Source of the DNA: Rickettsia endosymbiont of Oxypoda opaca
GTDB taxonomy: Bacteria; Pseudomonadota; Alphaproteobacteria; Rickettsiales; Rickettsiaceae
Direction: 5' to 3'
Assembly: GCA_020881235.1 (NCBI GenBank)
Contig: JAJIYK010000016.1
Location: 1-64,000 of the forward strand
DNA: 64,000 nucleotides
Part shown: positions 1 to 8,562 of the stretch, piece by piece
Position numbering within the stretch: the stretch's first letter is position 1
Layout: each line of letters begins with the position of its first letter
The notes under the pieces: model-generated
Database searches by the model: none
What the model saw: only the letters and a program-made list of their open reading frames with translations
What the model was told of the DNA's origin: nothing
Position numbers and translations under genes: made by a program

Positions 1-213
1 CATTCCGTGGCTACGACCACGGAATCCAGTCTATAATGTCATAAAAAGACTCTAAAATAAGCCTAATACTGCTTTATTTTTCTGGATGCCGTGATCAAGT
101 CACGGCATGACACAGCCTTTTCTTTAACGTTCGTACACTAGTAGGTCAAGCCACGGTATGACACCATACTTGTAATAACCGTAATACGGTAAATTATGAG
201 CCACGCAGCAATG
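1..213. repeat. Composite palindromic repeat (families B and A)
   Basis: The first 135 bases are a family B unit: a hairpin around CCGTGG/CCACGG at 5-23, an AT-rich centre, then a second hairpin GCCGTGA/TCACGGC at 89-107. A right half-unit of family A (ending near the motif ACGCAGCAATGCC) follows to about 213. The same unit recurs near 4550 and 8240. No gene is visible in the region before frr apart from this repeat. Confidence 0.8.
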
Positions 214-252
214 CCTATATCAAATAAAAATTAAATGTACGGATAAAATATT

Positions 253-813
253 ATGGATAAAGCAACTCTTAAGAAAGATCTACAAGAACGTATGGAAAAA
301 GCTTTAAAAGTTTTAGACCACGAACTTAAAGGGCTTAGAACGGGGCGAGCATCGGTTAATTTACTCGATAGCGTAGTCGTGGAAGCTTATGGCGATAGAA
401 TGCCCTTATCTCAAATATCAAGCTTGTCAACGCCTGATGCAAGAACAATTGCAGTACAAGTGTGGGATAAAGAAATGGTAAAGCCCATAGAGAAAGCAAT
501 TACTGAAGCTAATCTCGGTTTAACTCCTGCAGCCGACGGGCAATTAATTAGGTTAGCTATTCCAAGCTTAACGGAAGAACGCCGTAAAGAGCTGGCAAAG
601 CTTGCTCATAAATACGGCGAAACTACTAAAATTTCTTTACGTAACATTCGCAGGGACGGAAATGAAGAATTAAAGAAATTGGAAAAAGATAACATCATTG
701 CAAAAGACGAACACCATAATTTATCTGAAGAAGTACAGAAATTAACCGATGAATTTAGTAATAAGGTAGATACACAAGTAAAACAAAAAGAGCAGGAAAT
801 ACTGACAGTTTGA
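253..813 (+). CDS. frr: Ribosome recycling factor
   Basis: This 186-residue protein has the usual length for ribosome recycling factor. With EF-G it splits the post-termination ribosome so that subunits can be reused. The N-terminal segment with [11 protein letters not shown] and the C-terminal helix bundle with [15 protein letters not shown] match the family closely. The ATG at 253 gives a full-length protein. In many bacteria pyrH lies directly upstream; here the window begins with a repeat, so the upstream neighbour cannot be seen. A repeat also separates it from gatC downstream, so it is probably not cotranscribed with the gat genes. Confidence 0.97.
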   Translation: MDKATLKKDLQERMEKALKVLDHELKGLRTGRASVNLLDSVVVEAYGDRMPLSQISSLSTPDARTIAVQVWDKEMVKPIEKAITEANLGLTPAADGQLIRLAIPSLTEERRKELAKLAHKYGETTKISLRNIRRDGNEELKKLEKDNIIAKDEHHNLSEEVQKLTDEFSNKVDTQVKQKEQEILTV

Positions 814-858
814 GAGGGTATGTTTTAGTTATTGTGTCATACCGTGGCTTGTACTTGG

Positions 859-1013
859 TGTTGTTGTATGGCTCAAATTTTTGCAAAGCGTATGGTGTCA
901 TTCTAGTTCCTTGATCACGGCATCCAGTCTTTTTATTAAGGTTTTTTCTGGATACCGTGGTCAAGCCACGGTATGACATTGAAGCCATTTTTCGATCCAT
1001 GCAACAAAGCCCC
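859..1013. repeat. Palindromic repeat, family A
   Basis: The outer ends are GTTGTTGTATGGCTC and GATCCATGCAACAA (imperfect inverted repeats). Inside are two hairpins, one around GATCACGGC and one around CCGTGG/CCACGG, joined by a T-rich centre. It fills most of the frr-gatC gap. Antisense open frames across it are repeat shadows. Confidence 0.8.
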
Positions 1014-1081
1014 GCCTTTAGCTAGAATGACATCAAAAATTCTATCCACGCAAAAAATAAAACTAAGGGTATGTAAGTAAA

Positions 1082-1384
1082 ATGATAACACAAGAAGAAG
1101 TGCAAAAAATAGCGAAGCTAGCAAGGCTAAAATGTGAAGGAGAAAAAATAGTCGAATTTACGGATCAGTTAAGTAAAATTATGGATATGATTGATATCTT
1201 AAATGAAATTGATTGTGAAGATGCTAAACCTTTAACCTCGGTTTGTGATATGACTGCTAGAACCAGAAAAGATGAAGTAACCTCTGCAGATATTTTAGAT
1301 GAGTTATTTAATAATGTCCCGGGAGAGCAAGCGGAGCTTGCTCGTGAAATAAAATATTTTATTGTTCCAAAAGTCGTTGAGTAA
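1082..1384 (+). CDS. gatC: Asp/Glu-tRNA(Asn/Gln) amidotransferase subunit C
   Basis: A 100-residue protein of GatC length. It begins with the typical helix ([12 protein letters not shown]) and has the conserved central [16 protein letters not shown] segment. GatC is the small scaffold that wraps round GatA and GatB in the amidotransferase, which makes Gln-tRNA(Gln) and, in many bacteria, Asn-tRNA(Asn) from misacylated precursors. It is first in a tight gatC-gatA-gatB operon, with only 3 bases before gatA. Rickettsiae depend on this indirect route for glutaminyl-tRNA. Confidence 0.96.
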   Translation: MITQEEVQKIAKLARLKCEGEKIVEFTDQLSKIMDMIDILNEIDCEDAKPLTSVCDMTARTRKDEVTSADILDELFNNVPGEQAELAREIKYFIVPKVVE

Positions 1385-1387
1385 ATT

Positions 1388-2869
1388 ATGTCAGAACTAA
1401 CTAAATTAACCATAGCAAATGCTTTAAAAGGTTTAAAAAATAAAGAATTCTCAAGTCGAGAATTAGTTAATTCTCATATCAAGCAGATAGAAAAGCATAA
1501 AAATTTAAATGCTTATGTTACTGAAACTTTTGATATAGCTTTGCAGTCTGCTAAAATCGCCGATCAAAATTACGGTAAAAATGCAGTAAGACCGCTTGAA
1601 GGGATACCTATTGCCGTAAAGGATTTATTTTGTACTAAGGGCGTACGAACTACTGCTTGCTCTAAAATTCTTAGTAATTTTGTACCTAATTACGAATCTA
1701 CCGTTACGCAAAATATTTTTGATAAAGGCGGGATCATGCTAGGTAAAACCAATATGGACGAGTTTGCTATGGGTTCCGCCAATATTAATAGTTATTTCGG
1801 TAATGTTATTAGCCCCTGGAAAGCTAAAGGTGACAATGCCGATTTAGTACCGGGCGGGTCATCAGGCGGATCGGCTGCGGCAGTGAGTGCATTCTTAGCT
1901 ATGGCGGCTTTGGGTAGCGATACCGGCGGGTCGGTACGTCAACCTGCTAGTTTTACCGGTCTTGTAGGCTTTAAGCCGACTTACGGGCGTTGCTCAAGAT
2001 ACGGTATGGTTTCTTTTGCTAGTTCCCTTGATCAAGCCGGTATACTTACCAGAAGCGTTGAAGATAGTGCTTTGATGCTTGAGGCAATGATGGGATTTGA
2101 TGAGAAAGATTCAACTTCAATTCAAGCTGAAGTGCCAAAATTAATTCCTGCTTGCGGTGCTTCTATCAAAAACATGAAAATAGGCGTGCCTTTGAACCTT
2201 ACGGAAGATAATATAATAGAGCCGGATATTATGAAAATGTGGCATAATGCAATTGACTTATTAAAAAGTGAAGGTGCCGAGATTATTGATATCTCTCTGC
2301 CATATGCTAAATATGCCATTGCCGTTTATTATGTAATAGCGCCGGCCGAAGCCTCTTCAAATTTGGCAAGGTATGACGGAGTTAGATACGGTTTTAGAGT
2401 AGAAGAGAAAAATATGACCCTTGATCAAATGTATGAGATGACTAGGACAGCCGGATTTGGCGATGAAGTAAAACGCCGTATTATGATCGGGACATACGTA
2501 CTTTCTTCGGCTTTTATGGATGCTTATTACTTGAAAGCTCAAAAAATACGCAGGTTAGTTCTTAATGATTTTAAAAATGCTTTTATGGATGTTGACGCTA
2601 TCTTGCTACCTTCTACCCCGACGGAAGCCTTTAAAATCGGTGAAAAACAAGATAACCCTACTACTATGTATATAAATGACTTATTTACCATCCCTGCAAG
2701 CCTTGCCGGTTTATCGTGCGTTTCCGTTCCGGCTGCTTTATCAAGTAGAGGGCTGCCTTTAGGTATGCAAATAGTCGGCAAACATCTTGATGAATATAAT
2801 ATTTTAAAAATAGCTTCTGTCATTGAAAAAGGCATGAAAAATATCAATTTTACACCGGAAGGCTTTTAA
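1388..2869 (+). CDS. gatA: Asp/Glu-tRNA(Asn/Gln) amidotransferase subunit A
   Basis: A 493-residue amidase-signature protein. It frees ammonia from glutamine, and the ammonia passes to GatB. The catalytic Ser-cisSer-Lys set is visible: the lysine in IAVKDLF near residue 78, then the glycine/serine-rich [14 protein letters not shown] and the [14 protein letters not shown] segment. The length fits the family and no insertion is visible. It lies 3 bases after gatC and 2 bases before gatB, so translation is probably coupled along the operon. Confidence 0.97.
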   Translation: MSELTKLTIANALKGLKNKEFSSRELVNSHIKQIEKHKNLNAYVTETFDIALQSAKIADQNYGKNAVRPLEGIPIAVKDLFCTKGVRTTACSKILSNFVPNYESTVTQNIFDKGGIMLGKTNMDEFAMGSANINSYFGNVISPWKAKGDNADLVPGGSSGGSAAAVSAFLAMAALGSDTGGSVRQPASFTGLVGFKPTYGRCSRYGMVSFASSLDQAGILTRSVEDSALMLEAMMGFDEKDSTSIQAEVPKLIPACGASIKNMKIGVPLNLTEDNIIEPDIMKMWHNAIDLLKSEGAEIIDISLPYAKYAIAVYYVIAPAEASSNLARYDGVRYGFRVEEKNMTLDQMYEMTRTAGFGDEVKRRIMIGTYVLSSAFMDAYYLKAQKIRRLVLNDFKNAFMDVDAILLPSTPTEAFKIGEKQDNPTTMYINDLFTIPASLAGLSCVSVPAALSSRGLPLGMQIVGKHLDEYNILKIASVIEKGMKNINFTPEGF

Positions 2870-2871
2870 TT

Positions 2872-4470
2872 ATGGCGTATAATAAACCTCTTACTAAACT
2901 CGCTGCGTTTCGGGAATTTGAAGGAGACACTCCACCTCGATCCGCAGCGTACTCTAGTGTACGTGAGGATTCGAGCCTAGGTGCGACGTACAAATTACCA
3001 GACGCAGTAGAGTTTAGTAAGAGGTTTATTGAAGGTAGTACAGGTAAATGGGAGTATGTAATCGGGCTTGAAATTCATGCTCAAATTTCTTCAGAGTCAA
3101 AACTTTTTTCCGGTAGCTCAACAAAATTTGCGGCAGCTCCTAATTCACAAGTTTCTTTTATTGATGCCGCAATGCCCGGGATGCTACCGGTATTAAATGA
3201 ATATTGTGTGCATCAAGCAATTAAAACCGGTCTTGGGTTAAAAGCTCGTGTTAACCGTTATTTGGTATTTGATCGGAAAAATTATTTTTATGCCGATTTA
3301 CCGCAAGGTTATCAAATTTCCCAATTTTATCATCCGATAGTGCAGGAGGGTAGCCTAGATATCGTAACCGAAGAGGGAGGGGCTAAAACTGTTAGAATTA
3401 ATCGCCTGCATTTGGAGCAAGATGCCGGTAAGTCAATGCATGACCAGTCGCCTTATTATAGCTTCATCGATCTAAACAGGGCAGGGATCGGCTTAATGGA
3501 GATAGTAACCGAGCCGGATTTATCATCGCCTGACGAGGCAGCGGAGTTTGTTAAGAAGCTGAGAAGCTTATTGCGTTATATAGGTAGTTGCGACGGTGAT
3601 ATGGAAAAAGGGTCGATGCGATGCGATGCTAATATATCGGTAAGACGTAGCGGTGAGCCTTTAGGAACAAGATGCGAGATTAAAAATATTAATTCGATTC
3701 GTAATATTATTAGAGCTATCGAGTTTGAAGCGGTAAGGCAAGTAAAGTTAATTGAGAGCGGTGAGGCGGTAATTCAGGAAACAAGGTTATTTAATGCCGA
3801 TATCGGCGAGACAAGAACGATGCGTTTAAAAGAAGAGTCGCATGATTATCGATATTTTCCCGATCCTGATTTGTTACCGGTTATTATATCGCAAGAATTA
3901 ATAGATAAATTAGCTGCCGACTTACCGGAGCTTCCTGATGAAAAAATTGAGAAATATATCAACAAGTTCGGTTTAAGCAAATATGATGCGGAAGTAATCG
4001 TTGCCGACGAATCGGTAGCTAATTATTTTGAGATAGCTGCCAATTTATGTAGTCCTAAGATTCTTGTTAATTGGTTGACGAGTGAATTATTTGGGCAGTT
4101 AAATAAAGCTTCTATTAGCATCAAGGAGTGTAAAATTACGCCGGAGAATTTTGCTAAATTAATTAAATTAATAGAAGATGACGTTATTTCCGGAAAAATC
4201 GCCAAAACAGTTTTTGAAGTTATGTTTGCAAGCGGGCAGGCGGCGGAGAAAATAATAGAAGAACAAGGCTTAGTACAAGTATCGGATACAAATATACTTA
4301 CTTCTATAATAGATGAAATATTAGCTGAAAATATGGACTCTGTTGAATCATATAGAAGCGGTAAAGATAAATTACTCGGTTTCTTTGTCGGTCAAGTGAT
4401 GAAAAAAACAGAAGGAAAAGCAAATCCGTCACTGGTGAATCAGCTGTTGAAAGAGAAATTAAAAGGATGA
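2872..4470 (+). CDS. gatB: Asp/Glu-tRNA amidotransferase subunit B with in-frame palindromic element
   Basis: GatB activates the misacylated tRNA's side-chain carboxylate with ATP and transfers ammonia from GatA. The body is normal, with VIGLEIHAQ, the [11 protein letters not shown] segment and a C-terminal YqeY-like domain. The total of 532 residues is about 48 more than usual. The excess lies near the N-terminus, roughly residues 5-52, between MAY and [12 protein letters not shown], and is encoded by a palindromic element (2884-3027). The reading frame stays open, so the protein should still be made with an N-terminal extra loop. Last gene of gatCAB. Confidence 0.96.
   Translation: MAYNKPLTKLAAFREFEGDTPPRSAAYSSVREDSSLGATYKLPDAVEFSKRFIEGSTGKWEYVIGLEIHAQISSESKLFSGSSTKFAAAPNSQVSFIDAAMPGMLPVLNEYCVHQAIKTGLGLKARVNRYLVFDRKNYFYADLPQGYQISQFYHPIVQEGSLDIVTEEGGAKTVRINRLHLEQDAGKSMHDQSPYYSFIDLNRAGIGLMEIVTEPDLSSPDEAAEFVKKLRSLLRYIGSCDGDMEKGSMRCDANISVRRSGEPLGTRCEIKNINSIRNIIRAIEFEAVRQVKLIESGEAVIQETRLFNADIGETRTMRLKEESHDYRYFPDPDLLPVIISQELIDKLAADLPELPDEKIEKYINKFGLSKYDAEVIVADESVANYFEIAANLCSPKILVNWLTSELFGQLNKASISIKECKITPENFAKLIKLIEDDVISGKIAKTVFEVMFASGQAAEKIIEEQGLVQVSDTNILTSIIDEILAENMDSVESYRSGKDKLLGFFVGQVMKKTEGKANPSLVNQLLKEKLKG
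2884..3027. repeat. Coding palindromic element in gatB (RPE-1-like)
   Basis: The arms AAACCTCTTACTAAACTC (from 2884) and GAGTTTAGTAAGAGGTTT (ending 3027) are an inverted repeat enclosing an inner palindrome. The 144 bases equal 48 codons and keep the gatB frame. The encoded peptide contains EFEGDT and [14 protein letters not shown], which resembles the peptide I know from Rickettsia palindromic element 1; that family name is from memory. Confidence 0.85.
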
Positions 4471-4549
4471 GATCGTCTAGATGTTATTCTTGCCTATCCT
4501 ATGTCTCACGGGGCGTTGTACGAACGTTTAAATTAAAGAGGTAAAATTC

Positions 4550-4703
4550 TGTCATTCCGTGGCTACGACCACGGAATCCAGTCTATAATGTCATAAAAAG
4601 GCTCTAAAATAAGTCTAATATGGCTTTATTTTTCTGGATGCCGTGATCAAGTCACGGCATGACACCATACGCTTTGCAAAAATTCGATCCACGCAACAAC
4701 GCC
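4550..4703. repeat. Composite palindromic repeat (B, with right end of A)
   Basis: Starts GTCATTCCGTGGCTACGACC, nearly identical to bases 1-130. It continues through the GCCGTGATCAAGTCACGGC hairpin and ends in the family A right terminus CCACGCAACAACGCC. It lies between gatB and the small reverse gene at 4730. Confidence 0.8.
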
Positions 4704-4729
4704 ACGCAGGAATGACATCAAAAATTCGC

Positions 4730-4957
4730 CTAGGCTTTATTATTTTTTTCTTCTTCTAATCGCATATGTACCTGCATAAGAATTTTTACAAACTCTATTA
4801 ATCTTCTTGCCGCTTCGTGTGCTTCTACTTCTGGTAATTTGCCGTTATGCCTTTCCCTTATACCTTCAACGATTGACTCGTAAATTTCTTCATTACTACG
4901 TCCATCCGGTTTAGCTTGCCAAGCTTGTTCATACGTGGTTATATTGTCGCTTTTCAT
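4730..4957 (-). CDS. Small hypothetical protein, 75 aa
   Basis: I do not recognise this protein. It is charged and probably mostly helical, without a membrane segment; the C-terminal part (EFVKILMQVHMRLEEEK) could form an amphipathic helix. The start at 4957 is supported by a good Shine-Dalgarno-like GAGGA about 8 bases upstream on the reverse strand, which favours a real gene. It is flanked by a repeat downstream and by about 285 bases of AT-rich sequence upstream. Confidence 0.55.
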   Translation of the reverse strand: MKSDNITTYEQAWQAKPDGRSNEEIYESIVEGIRERHNGKLPEVEAHEAARRLIEFVKILMQVHMRLEEEKNNKA

Positions 4958-5138
4958 ACTGATTCCTCAATTAATTTTTAGTTAAAATACTACTATAAAT
5001 TGCTAAAGTAAAACGTTTTTTAATCTTAATTGCAAAATATCTGCTAATGGTTAGAGGTCACACGCAAAAACTTTGTTCACCTAGGTCACAAAACAGATTA
5101 TTAATTATATTTTACCTTTCTTTTACAACTTAAATAAC

Positions 5139-5167
5139 TTGACAATTTTACTTATTTCATTACTATT
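5139..5167 (+). promoter_or_regulatory. Candidate sigma-70 promoter for the gene at 5243
   Basis: TTGACA at 5139-5144 is a perfect -35. A weak -10 (TACTAT or ACTATT) starts 16-17 bases later. It is about 75 bases upstream of the start at 5243 in a very AT-rich stretch. The -10 is poor, so this is tentative. Confidence 0.35.
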
Positions 5168-5242
5168 TACAGTTAAAGTTTATTGATATTTAGTCTCATT
5201 TAAATAAATTTATTTCATCGTAATATATTAAAGGTAAAAAAA

Positions 5243-5548
5243 ATGACCGATAAAGAAGAAGAAACGATTTTTGTTGTAGAAGAAAAATCAGAGGAAGAAA
5301 GATTAGAAGAAGAGTATAGAGAAGAAAAAAGGCAAAGAAACGCCCGAGTTTGGAAAGACACCAAAGACATGTTTAAAATTATTATACCGGCTTTAATTGT
5401 TGTTATGATTCTTATGCGGATACTAAATAGTTATTTAATAGAAAGACACGCTAAAGAAATGGCATTAGAAGACCAACAAATAGAAGCTGAGTTAGATGCA
5501 GAAGAAGCGGCGGAAGCAGCAGAAAAAGCAGCGGAAAAGCTAAAATAA
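5243..5548 (+). CDS. Small single-pass membrane protein, 101 aa, function unknown
   Basis: The N-terminal ~35 residues are extremely acidic and charged (runs of Glu, Lys and Arg). A single membrane helix follows at about residues 48-65 (IIIPALIVVMILMRIL). The C-terminus is an Ala/Glu-rich helix (AEEAAEAAEKAAEKLK) likely to form a coiled coil. AAGG sits 9 bases before the ATG. I know no family for it. The layout suggests a small bitopic envelope protein, but no role can be inferred from context: repeats lie downstream and an AT-rich gap upstream. Confidence 0.6.
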   Translation: MTDKEEETIFVVEEKSEEERLEEEYREEKRQRNARVWKDTKDMFKIIIPALIVVMILMRILNSYLIERHAKEMALEDQQIEAELDAEEAAEAAEKAAEKLK

Positions 5549-5652
5549 TATTTTAAATTAGGGTATAAAATACTTTGTTGTGAAAATAAAGCATATAATA
5601 TGCAGCTGGCGTCGTTGCGTGGATACCCCAAACGTCATTGTGAGCGACTGAA

Positions 5653-5825
5653 AGCATTGTTGCATGGCTCAAATTTTTGCAAAGCATACGGTGTCATGCC
5701 GTGACTTGATCACGGCATCCAGTCTTTTTATTAAGGTTTTTTCTGGATACCGTGGTCAAGCCACGGTATGACACCGTACTTGTAATAACCATAATACGGT
5801 GAATTATGATCCACGCAACAACGCC
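5653..5825. repeat. Palindromic repeat, family A
   Basis: Full-length copy: left end CATTGTTGCATGGCTC, hairpin GCCGTGACTTGATCACGGC, T-rich centre, hairpin CCGTGGTCAAGCCACGG, right end GATCCACGCAACAACGCC. It occupies most of the 455-base gap between 5548 and 6004. A partial family D edge (CGTCATTGTGAGCGACTG) precedes it at about 5633. The last ~175 bases before 6004 are plain AT-rich DNA. Confidence 0.85.
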
Positions 5826-6003
5826 TATGCAGTTTCATAGAATTTAAATTACATTAATGTATCTTAAGTTTTGTATTTCATATTATTTAAAGGTTATTAT
5901 TAAATTGTAAGGTTAAAAAAGCACTGCCCATTGTAATTTATTACTTTAAATTATTAATAGAAAATGTTATAAAGATTAATCTAATGAATTTAGGTTAATC
6001 TTT

Positions 6004-6702
6004 ATGGAAGATATTAATTGCTGGGAAGAAAAGTTTGAGATGTGCGGTTATGCCGCAAAGCTACTAGATAAAATTACTTCTTTAAACAAATTAGTACAAT
6101 ATCCGATAGATCTTAAGGAGATTAAAAAGGGTATTTATTACGCTCGGAAATATCACGGTATACAAATGCGACAATCAGGCGACCCGTATTACTCCCATCC
6201 GATAGAAGTTGCTTATTTGTTAGCCGAGTTTACAGCAATTGAAGCCCCTAAACTTTTCATACCCAGTATGATAAATGCTGCTTTATTACACGATACGATA
6301 GAGGATACGCCGCTTACAGAAGACGATATTACAAGAATTTTCGATAAAAATATAGCAAACCATGTGGAGGGTTTAACTCGAGTTAAACCCTATGGAAAAA
6401 TTAGTGTTGAGGAAAGTATAAATTTATTAATTCAGCAAAAACGCCATAATACAGCCCTTATAAAAATCTTTGATCGAGTGCATAATTTGCAGACTATCGA
6501 AGTTAAATCGTATGAAAAAATTCAAAAAATTATAGATGAAACTTTGAAAATATTTTTAGTTCTTGCTGTATACCTTAAACTTCCGACAATAGAAAAAGAG
6601 CTTAGTAGAATAAATAAATATTTACTTCAAAAATATACTCCAAAACCTCAAAATTCTATCCCTTATGGTAATAATTCCCAACTTCTATCTCTAATTTTTT
6701 AA
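6004..6702 (+). CDS. spoT: SpoT-like (p)ppGpp hydrolase domain protein
   Basis: A 232-residue protein that is essentially the HD hydrolase domain of RelA/SpoT. Visible ligands are the His of YYSHPIEVA, HD and ED in LLHDTIEDTP, and Asp/Asn in FDRVHNLQT, so the alarmone-degrading site looks complete. The synthetase, TGS and ACT regions of a full SpoT (about 700 residues) are missing. It is either a fragment of a decayed spoT that remains intact as a domain or a stand-alone small alarmone hydrolase. Rickettsiae are known to carry several short spoT pieces. The 3' end overlaps the end of the converging transporter gene by 47 bases. Confidence 0.8.
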   Translation: MEDINCWEEKFEMCGYAAKLLDKITSLNKLVQYPIDLKEIKKGIYYARKYHGIQMRQSGDPYYSHPIEVAYLLAEFTAIEAPKLFIPSMINAALLHDTIEDTPLTEDDITRIFDKNIANHVEGLTRVKPYGKISVEESINLLIQQKRHNTALIKIFDRVHNLQTIEVKSYEKIQKIIDETLKIFLVLAVYLKLPTIEKELSRINKYLLQKYTPKPQNSIPYGNNSQLLSLIF

Positions 6703-7978
6703 AGTGATTCACTCCAAAGATATAGCCTACCGCAATAGGAAGCATTACAAATAACAATCCCCAATGATCATATAATTTTATTAAATATATCATTCCAAAA
6801 GAGGTAATAGCGTAAGTTAAAGCACGAGCCGTGGCATACATAAACGTACTATAAGTAAATCGTTTAAAAATCGGTAAGTGTTTAAAGAATATAGCCATAG
6901 CCGGAGTAACCCCAGGTGCAAATATCACAAGAAAGGATTGAATAAAAAGTAAATGTAACGGAGTTTTTACCCAAAATACTAATAGATAAGGACATATTAA
7001 AACAAATATGAGAAATATTGTTCCTGTTACCTTAAGGATTTTTAATGGATGTATTTTATAACTTAAATAAAGTAATACAAAAAATTTTGCTAACTCAATT
7101 AAAGATACGATAAAATTATGATTTATAACTTGCTCAGAATTGTAATTAAAAGAATTTTTTAAGATACTATTACAATGTACGTATACAAAATAAAAGCATA
7201 TAGGCCAAGCACAATTTAATAAAAATAAAGCTAATGCTGTTTTTTTATTAACTTTTTCATTCCATATAGGATTATTTTCTAAAATTTTTGGATCTTTATC
7301 TGCATCAATCATAGCTTCTTGTAATCAACGCTTTGCATTAACAAATTCCGGTGTTTCCCTAAGGCGGGTTCGAGCAGCAGAACCAACTAAAGCAACTGCC
7401 GCTCCGATAATAAAAATTATCCGCCAATTAATTCCTACGGAAAGTACTAAAGAAGCTATTCCTAAAGCAGCACTTGTGCCAAATGTACCAAATCCTGCTA
7501 TTAAAGATACAACAGGGTATTGTATCGGAGGAGAAGTAATTTCAGTTAAGTAAAGCTCTGCTCCTACTCTTTCCCCCATAGATGCCATACCTTGTATAAT
7601 ACGACATATAGTAAATAAAACAGCAGCAGTAAGACCAAAATCTGCATAAGTGGGTAGAACAGACATCATAAGGCAAGAAATTGCCATTAAAAAAGTTGTT
7701 ATAATAACCGTGGTTTTTCGCCCAATATTATCACCTATCCAGCCAAATACTAAAGCACCGATCGGTCTAAAAACAAAAGTAGAGCAAAAAGAAAATGCCG
7801 TTAAAAGAGAAGTAGTATAAGGATCGCTTTCTGGAAAAAATAATACATTAAGCAATACTGCTAAATGAACATATAGCATTAGGTCAAAATACTCTAGAAA
7901 AGTACCTACTGATAACAACCCTAGAGCTTGTTTTTGTTCTTTTGTTAAACTTCGCTGTTCTATTTCATAGCCTAACAT
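6656..7978 (-). pseudogene. MFS transporter of the ProP family, interrupted by one in-frame TGA
   Basis: Two halves read in the same frame. The N-terminal 217 residues (7978-7325) carry the first MFS helices and the loop motif GWIGDNIGRKTT. The C-terminal 218 residues (7312-6656) carry the later helices. Between them lies only TGA plus four codons (encoding LQEA), so a single nonsense codon at 7325-7327 splits an otherwise continuous gene. Together they give about 440 residues, the normal length for ProP-like proton/osmolyte symporters, of which rickettsiae have several paralogues. It could be a recent pseudogene, a sequencing error, or a readthrough site. The 3' end overlaps the converging spoT-like gene. 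Confidence 0.85.
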
Positions 7979-8197
7979 TTTCTTAACATTTTAAGTAAAT
8001 GTAAAGAAATTATATTTTTTTCGTTGAAAGTCAATAAGAAATTTCACGTTATACGATAAAAAAATGAAGTGTGCTTAAACGCTTCATAATACTAAAATAT
8101 TTGACAATAACCGATTGCAACTTCTCTAACGCTTTTTAAATTCTAAATGTGATTCGGAATGGTCCTGAATTGCTATAGTTACGCCGTGGCTTGATCG

Positions 8198-8400
8198 GCG
8201 TCCTTGCATGGCTTGAATTTTTGCAAGACCTTCGGTGTCATTCCGTGGTCGGAGCCACGGAATCCAGTTTTATAACGTCATAAAAAGGCTCTAAAATAAG
8301 TCTAATGTGGCTTTATTTTTCTGGATGCCGTGATCAAGTCACGGCATAACACAGCCTTTTCTTTAACGTTCGTACAACACATGGTCAAGCTACGGTATGA
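8198..8400. repeat. Composite palindromic repeat (family B within A ends)
   Basis: The left end CGTCCTTGCATGGCTTGAA is a degraded family A terminus. A full B unit follows from about 8238 (CATTCCGTGGTCGGAGCCACGG) to about 8378, and then a piece of the A right arm. It forms the middle of the ~580-base gap upstream of sca2. Bases 7979-8197 hold no gene that I can see. Confidence 0.75.
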
Positions 8401-8474
8401 CACCATTCCAGCCATTAAACCTCACTCAATAATCAAAAATATTAATGAATTTTAATCTTTTTATAAAAAAAAGC

Positions 8475-8502
8475 TTGGTAAATTTTAATCTTTTCTTATA
8501 AT
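8475..8502 (+). promoter_or_regulatory. Candidate sca2 promoter
   Basis: TTGGTA (8475-8480), a 16-base spacer and a perfect TATAAT (8497-8502). The likely transcript start would leave a leader of about 50 bases before the ATG at 8563. Confidence 0.5.
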
Positions 8503-8562
8503 GCCTGCTAAAAGTGGCTAGCTCTCTCAAAGTTAGCTTGTAAAAAAATAATAACAGTGTTT

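Noticed and set aside
755..1124. Two overlapping reverse open frames of 62-81 codons
   Set aside because: They are translations of a family A palindromic repeat. Near-identical peptides (SYRGLTTVSRKNL) recur at 23.1, 56.3 and 62.3 kb wherever the repeat occurs.
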